Assembly (NCBI GenBank): GCA_027346125.1
Contig: DAIEST010000201.1
Span: 1 to 17,687, forward strand
Length of the DNA stretch: 17,687 bases
Source: Leptospirillum sp.
GTDB taxonomy: Bacteria > Nitrospirota > Leptospirillia > Leptospirillales > Leptospirillaceae
Direction of reading: 5' to 3'
The notes under the pieces are model-generated. The model was not told where the DNA came from. It searched no databases and worked only from the letters and a program-made list of their open reading frames with translations. Positions 13,722 through 17,687 of this stretch are shown here, piece by piece; position 1 is the stretch's first letter; each line of letters begins with the position of its first letter. A program made the position numbers and the translations under genes.

Positions 13722-15332
13722 ATGAAGAAACAGCATGTTTTCAACATATCGGGCATGACGTGCGACCATTGCGCCGTCACCGTCAAGAACGACCTTGAAG
13801 AACTTCCCGGCGTCTCGGCAAACGTCTCATATCCAGAGGGAAAAGCATGGATCGACTCCCCCGCAACAACAGAAGCGGAAGAGTTGCTCCGGAGAATCCG
13901 ACAGTCCGGCTACAAAGCCGAACCGGAAGAGAACCGCTCAGAGCGGTTCGTAATTATCGGAAGCGGATCCGCCGCATTTGCGGCGGCCATCCGTCTGGCA
14001 TCCTCAGCCAGACGGGTCATCATGATCGAAGAAGGGACGATGGGAGGGACATGTGTCAATGTGGGATGCGTTCCCTCAAAAATTTTCATTCGCCAGGGAG
14101 ACGTCGCCCATACAATCCGGCAAAATCCGTTTCCCGGGATCGAATCGCCAGATCCTTCGCTGAATTTCGAAAAACTTCGCTCCCAACAAAAGGCGCGAGT
14201 GGACGAATTGCGATCGTCGAAATATGCGCGGATTCTTGAGCTCCATCCCAACATTCAGTTTCTTCAGGGACGCGCCGCGTTTCTCGATGCCCGCACAATC
14301 AGCGTCATCGATGTCGACGGAAAACCTGAAACCATCGAAGCGGACCGGATTCTGGTCGCAACCGGCGCTCGTCCCGCCATCCCGGACATTCCAGGACTCC
14401 GGGACACGCCGTTCTGGACATCGACCGAAGCTCTTTCCAGCCAGAAACTGCCCGATCATCTCCTGGTGGTCGGCGGTGGATTCGTGGCCTGCGAAATGGG
14501 ACAGGCCTATCGGCGCATGGGGATTCGGGTCACTTTTCTTGTCCGGGGAGAACGTCTCCTGTCCGGAATGGATCCCGACCTCGGATCCGGGTTGGCCGAT
14601 GCGTTTCGCGAGGAAGGGATCGCCTTGAACACCGAAACGAACATCTCCAGGGTCAATCATGACGGGAAGCAATTTTCCCTCGAGACCGATCGTGGAACCT
14701 TTTCGGGAGACGCCCTCCTGATCGCTGCAGGACGGACGCCGAATACCGGTCGACTCAATCTCGCCGCTGCCGGGATTCGGACAGATGCCAAAGGCCGCAT
14801 CCTGATCGATCCCCACATGAGAACCAATATCCCCCATATCTATGCCGCCGGAGACTGTACCCCCCTTCCCCCGTTCGTCTATGTCGCCGCCTCTTCCGGC
14901 ACAAAAGCCGCATCCAATATGATGGGAGAAGAAACCCTTCTCTCCCTCTCCGTGGTACCGGAAGTAATCTTCACCGATCCGGCTGTGGCAACGGTAGGAG
15001 TCACCGAACAATCCGCCCTGGAACAAGGCCTGAACATAGAGATCAGAACGCTCCCGCTGGAAGCTGTCCCGAGGGCTCTGGCAAATTTCGAGACGCGGGG
15101 ACTGATCAAGATTGTGGCGGAATCGGGAACCGCCCGGATCCTGGGCGTCCATATTCTGGCCGATCAGGCAGGAGAAGTGATCCAGACCGCACATCTTGCG
15201 ATCAGGAGTCAAATGACTGTTTCGGAATTGGGCGAAACTCTCTTTCCTTATCTGACCATGGTCGAGGGGCTGAAGCTTGCCGCCCAGTCCTTCGGGAAAG
15301 ACGTTTCGGAACTTTCCTGTTGTGCCGGATAG
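13722..15332 (+). CDS. merA: Mercuric reductase MerA with N-terminal heavy-metal domain
   Basis: MerA reduces Hg(II) to volatile Hg(0) with NADPH and FAD in the cytoplasm. The 536-residue protein begins with a heavy-metal-associated domain (about 1-68) with GMTCDHC (C14, C17). The flavoprotein disulfide reductase core follows: FAD motif IIGSGSAAFAAA (from about 78), redox-active GGTCVNVGCVPSK (C111, C116), NADPH-binding VVGGGFVACEMG, IYAAGDCT, and the dimerisation domain. The C terminus ends LSCCAG, providing the vicinal Cys533-Cys534 pair that takes up Hg at the dimer interface and separates MerA from other family members. The ATG has AAGGA eight bases upstream (13709-13713). It is the last gene of merRTA; its own heavy-metal domain may do the job of the absent MerP. 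Confidence 0.97.
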   Translation: MKKQHVFNISGMTCDHCAVTVKNDLEELPGVSANVSYPEGKAWIDSPATTEAEELLRRIRQSGYKAEPEENRSERFVIIGSGSAAFAAAIRLASSARRVIMIEEGTMGGTCVNVGCVPSKIFIRQGDVAHTIRQNPFPGIESPDPSLNFEKLRSQQKARVDELRSSKYARILELHPNIQFLQGRAAFLDARTISVIDVDGKPETIEADRILVATGARPAIPDIPGLRDTPFWTSTEALSSQKLPDHLLVVGGGFVACEMGQAYRRMGIRVTFLVRGERLLSGMDPDLGSGLADAFREEGIALNTETNISRVNHDGKQFSLETDRGTFSGDALLIAAGRTPNTGRLNLAAAGIRTDAKGRILIDPHMRTNIPHIYAAGDCTPLPPFVYVAASSGTKAASNMMGEETLLSLSVVPEVIFTDPAVATVGVTEQSALEQGLNIEIRTLPLEAVPRALANFETRGLIKIVAESGTARILGVHILADQAGEVIQTAHLAIRSQMTVSELGETLFPYLTMVEGLKLAAQSFGKDVSELSCCAG

Positions 15333-15367
15333 TCCATAAGATCTGACAACGATCATTCAGTTTGTAC

Positions 15368-15960
15368 TATTCCGATCATGTGGGGCGCCTCCTCCATTCC
15401 TTGGGATGAACACCCTAGAAGCCGGAACGACGGGCCAAGGAGCGGGATGATGAGCAGATCGAAGGCTAGTGTCCAAAACGAATGGCCCGCTCTCAAAAAA
15501 AACCAGAAAGGGGACAACGCCTGGATTCTCTTGCTCAACGCAGCGGTCTTCCTGGAATTCCAGCTTTTTCCCAACGGCAACGTGAATGCCGAAAAAGCCG
15601 AGTCGGGCGCGCTTGGGCCATGAAGGAAGACATTCGAGTGCAGAGGACTCGACAGGGGACGCCGCCCGGGACTTCCGGAAGCGATGGTTCTGGTGGGCCA
15701 CTCACAGCGGCCTGAAACCGATGAGAGATCTGCGCACCTGTCAAACGTCACATTGAAAATATTCTGACCTGTCTCACGCATCCGATTACCAATACCACCA
15801 GCGAAGGGTTGAACTCCAAAATTCAGACGATCAAGAAACGGGCCTATGGGTTCAGAAACAAGGAAAGGTTCAAGATCGTCATCTATTTCCATTGTGGGGG
15901 GGATCGGACCTTTATCCTTCCTGAAAACTTGCCACAGGAAATCGATGTGTGGCATGAAAC
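15368..15960 (+). pseudogene. Decayed ISL3-family transposase, C-terminal remnant
   Basis: The plus strand reads as the C-terminal third of an ISL3-type transposase broken by mutations. In one frame, SDHVGRLLHSLG (15371-15406) and ERRAKERDDEQIEG (15425-15466) resemble the FDxxHV...RR part. That frame has stops at 15407, 15416 and 15467. It continues to VGRAWAMKEDIR (to about 15637). The match then moves to another frame near 15655 (DAARDFRKRWFWWATHS...) and returns to the first near 15740 (VKRHIENILT). It ends in ITNTTSEGLNSKIQTIKK and YGFRNKERFKIVIYFHCGG, the family's highly conserved C-terminal region. The N-terminal part and any terminal inverted repeats are missing. It begins about 35 bases after merA and abuts the stop of the outer-membrane protein gene. 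The exact ends are uncertain. Confidence 0.8.
15806..15821. repeat. 16-base direct repeat, copy 1
   Basis: GGGTTGAACTCCAAAA inside the transposase remnant (encoding the GLNSK region). It is identical to 16144-16159, which lies antisense to the outer-membrane protein gene. The identity does not extend further on either side. Confidence 0.5.
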
Positions 15961-15993
15961 TTGCCCCATGCGATTTCTAGAAGAACTCATCAT

Positions 15994-17184
15994 TTATCTT
16001 GGGAGCACATGTCCATCGACAGATCCCCAATAATACCAGAGTGAAAAGTTTGGGGTTGTTGTCAGAAATTGGTTGTTTCCGAATGCCGGGAGAAGAACCC
16101 CTGCCGACAAGGCAAGGCGAGGGGTGATGTTGATCTCGAATGTGGGTTGAACTCCAAAAAGGTTGTATGGGTGGACGTGCACGATGTTTCCGTCAATGCT
16201 GAAAGGAAGAGCGGAGAGCCCAACAAACTCCATAATAAGTCCCAACCCTCTTTTGTCATCGATAACATCCTCGACAGCAAAACGGTATTGGGCGATATCT
16301 CCGAACTGGTTGAATGTCGAGCGCGTTGATCCCGGCAATATTCCGGAACCTGGGAAAGCGTATGTGTAGAAGAAATCCCCATATATTCGGAAGGGTTTAA
16401 TGTTTTTCCTTGTAAGGAACACTGCGGAAATCGATGGTTCTCCAAGATAAGTGGAAGGAATGACCGAGAGAGGAGGTAAGGCCCCAACCCCTTTTGGAAG
16501 AGGAGTTCCAAGCCAGGAAGATGTCGGGAGCGTTACGAGAAGCGATGTTGAAAAAGAGGGGCGTGAACTGTTTGGGTTCTGGACGATCCAGCGGTGCTTG
16601 AGTCCGAACGTTAGATCGTTCATTCCCGCTCCATCAGTGGTGGTCCCTTCTCCGGTCGAGAATGTCCCAAGAATGGAGGGGAAAAAGAGAAATTCGGTAT
16701 TAGGCTCAAGACCATAAAACATGGCAAAAAGTGCCAGAAGTTGTGTCTTGGAAAATCCCGGTGGTAGTCCTGTGATCCCACCACTATCTGTGTATTGCCC
16801 CTGGGTCAATGCCCCATAGAAAAAGAACCTGGCATTGAATTCCCCTTCTGGAAGGGAGTCTGCTGTAGGCATGAAGTTCGGACCTGCCGTTAAAGGGTTC
16901 CAGGAGGTCCGGTAGGCATTGATGGCATCTGGTCCATTCAATGAAATACTTGGTCGAACAGTGACGTTCTTTACATTTTTTCCTCGGTGGGTATTCGTAC
17001 ACTGTGCCGATTTTTGGGGGGAGAAAACTTGAGGTTCGTGGCTGCATGATGCGTCAGGACGGGAGGGAGATGGTGTTGCACCAGTTATTTTCGGTACAAA
17101 AAGGACAAACAAAAGAACAGGGATCCCAAAGATCATCTGGACAGTTTTTTGAATGGGTCTCAAAATATCTTCATTTATTGACAA
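15994..17184 (-). CDS. Secreted beta-barrel-like outer-membrane protein, MetA-pathway/transporter-like
   Basis: The 396-residue product has a basic N terminus and a hydrophobic stretch (about 18-32, IFGIPVLLFVLF) ending in a likely signal peptidase site near TGA-TP (about 36). The remainder is rich in Gly, Ser, Thr and aromatic residues in alternating strands, as in outer-membrane barrels. GAGMNDLTFGLKHRW followed by LLVTLPTSSW resembles the family described as MetA-pathway of phenol degradation/transporter, of unclear function. It ends in NFSLWYYWGSVDGHVLPR and lacks a C-terminal Phe. The start is TTG 17184, overlapping the MFS gene by ten bases. The first in-frame ATG (17136) would drop the basic n-region and has no ribosome site. 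The gene is by eye less GC-rich than the core genes. It holds the second 16-base repeat copy at 16144-16159. Confidence 0.7.
   Translation of the reverse strand: MSINEDILRPIQKTVQMIFGIPVLLFVLFVPKITGATPSPSRPDASCSHEPQVFSPQKSAQCTNTHRGKNVKNVTVRPSISLNGPDAINAYRTSWNPLTAGPNFMPTADSLPEGEFNARFFFYGALTQGQYTDSGGITGLPPGFSKTQLLALFAMFYGLEPNTEFLFFPSILGTFSTGEGTTTDGAGMNDLTFGLKHRWIVQNPNSSRPSFSTSLLVTLPTSSWLGTPLPKGVGALPPLSVIPSTYLGEPSISAVFLTRKNIKPFRIYGDFFYTYAFPGSGILPGSTRSTFNQFGDIAQYRFAVEDVIDDKRGLGLIMEFVGLSALPFSIDGNIVHVHPYNLFGVQPTFEINITPRLALSAGVLLPAFGNNQFLTTTPNFSLWYYWGSVDGHVLPR
16144..16159. repeat. 16-base direct repeat, copy 2
   Basis: GGGTTGAACTCCAAAA, identical to 15806-15821, 338 bases apart in the same orientation. 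Here it is the antisense of codons for the FGVQP region of the outer-membrane protein. Confidence 0.5.
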
Positions 17185-17687
17185 CGAACATTACCGATCG
17201 AATTAAGCCTGATCCATAGGACAAAGTTCATAAGAACAATTAAAACGCCAAAAGCAAATAGTGCAGGTAACAAACCGAATATTTTACCAAGGAATCCCAC
17301 TAAAACGGCCGGCACTCCCAAGCCCAGATATGCACACAGAAAATATCCGGATACCGCTCTGGCCGTTTCGTGCTGGCTTCTTTGAACGACCGCGGACAAG
17401 CTCCCTATATAAGAAAATCCGAAAGATGAAATTCCTCCCAGGACCGCCCCCATGAGAATCAGACCGATCATTCCCTGCCAGGATCCTACCAACAAGAACA
17501 GGTAGGAGGCAGAAACAAGAACCATTCCTGTCTTCACCGCATGGGACGGGGACAAGCGACGTGCCCACGGTTGAACCAAAATGCCCGTGGATATTGCCAG
17601 AAACACCATGACCCCGACCCATGTTCCCAGGTGCTTGTGTTCCAGTTCAAAAGGCAACAGGGCAATGATCACTCCTGTAACAGCCCA
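17175..17687 (-). CDS. Major facilitator superfamily transporter, C-terminal part
   Basis: The frame is open to the right edge, so the N-terminal half lies outside; 170 residues are visible. Five hydrophobic helices are seen: around WVGVMVFLAISTGILV, MVLVSASYLFLLVGSW, MIGLILMGAVLGGISSFGFSY, YFLCAYLGLGVPAVLVGF and LLPALFAFGVLIVLMNFVLWI. A basic loop (QPWARRLSPSHAVKTG) matches the cytoplasmic loop typical of MFS half-repeats. This is the second half of a 12-helix transporter; the substrate cannot be told. Its stop lies inside the start of the downstream outer-membrane protein gene (ten-base overlap), so the two are probably cotranscribed and may form an export pair. Confidence 0.85.
   Translation of the reverse strand, partial: WAVTGVIIALLPFELEHKHLGTWVGVMVFLAISTGILVQPWARRLSPSHAVKTGMVLVSASYLFLLVGSWQGMIGLILMGAVLGGISSFGFSYIGSLSAVVQRSQHETARAVSGYFLCAYLGLGVPAVLVGFLGKIFGLLPALFAFGVLIVLMNFVLWIRLNSIGNVRCQ

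Noticed and set aside
14076..15356. Long minus-strand open frame (426 codons) opposite merA
   Set aside because: It lies entirely antisense to a well-supported merA, has no recognisable domain and is a codon-usage shadow.
12416..15400. Tn21/Tn501-type transposon around the mer operon
   Set aside because: No 38-bp terminal repeats, tnpA/tnpR or res site were seen, and merR orientation differs from those transposons.
15353..15955. Minus-strand open frame (200 codons) after merA
   Set aside because: It is the antisense of the ISL3 transposase remnant; no ribosome site or domain was seen.

Overview
The window looks like chromosome from a Gram-negative-type bacterium with moderately high GC, in which a conserved housekeeping block is joined to accessory cargo. 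Gene order and protein style would fit a Nitrospirota / Leptospirillum-like acidophile, given the combination of aroQ-efp-accB-accC, CHASE3 and GGDEF-EAL signalling, and a mercury operon. That assignment is inference: no rRNA or other decisive marker is present.

Layout. (1) 1-3498, plus strand: a core biosynthesis cluster with the 3' end of aroQ (type II dehydroquinase), efp (elongation factor P), accB and accC (biotin carrier and biotin carboxylase of acetyl-CoA carboxylase) and thiE (thiamine phosphate synthase). (2) 3506-8518, minus strand: a signalling operon transcribed in the order CHASE3-PAS histidine kinase, Rcp1-like single-domain response regulator, then REC-PAS-GAF-GGDEF-EAL protein. 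Its GGDEF is degenerate and its EAL is intact, so the probable output is c-di-GMP breakdown. (3) 8519-9174: a mostly non-coding stretch with one possible small Cys-containing ORF, a sigma70-like -10 box and a tight cluster of palindromes. (4) 9175-12308, minus strand: a compact cassette of unrecognised genes: a ribbon-helix-helix regulator, a coiled-coil protein, a four-TM membrane protein with coiled-coil flanks, a von Willebrand A-type lipoprotein, a 68-residue basic protein and, after a gap, a 110-residue orphan. Start codons, ribosome sites and stops are nearly interlocked in the first five genes, which is strong evidence for one unit. This is the best candidate for an undescribed system. 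An AT-rich block with a perfect 12-bp inverted repeat lies just upstream. (5) 12743-15332, plus strand: a mercury-resistance operon merR-merT-merA behind a MerR-type long-spacer promoter. merR is co-oriented, there is no merP, and MerA carries its own N-terminal heavy-metal domain. (6) about 15368-15960, plus strand: a decayed ISL3-family transposase with in-frame stops and compensating frameshifts. (7) 15994-17687, minus strand: an MFS transporter (its 5' end lies outside the window) overlapping a secreted beta-barrel-like protein, by eye less GC-rich than the core block.

How the genes work together: region 1 feeds translation, fatty-acid and cofactor synthesis. Region 2 probably couples an external or membrane signal, through phosphotransfer, to the c-di-GMP pool. 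Region 5 senses Hg(II), imports it and reduces it to Hg(0). Regions 4-7 look like laterally acquired cargo: an IS remnant, an AT-rich patch and genes without housekeeping function.
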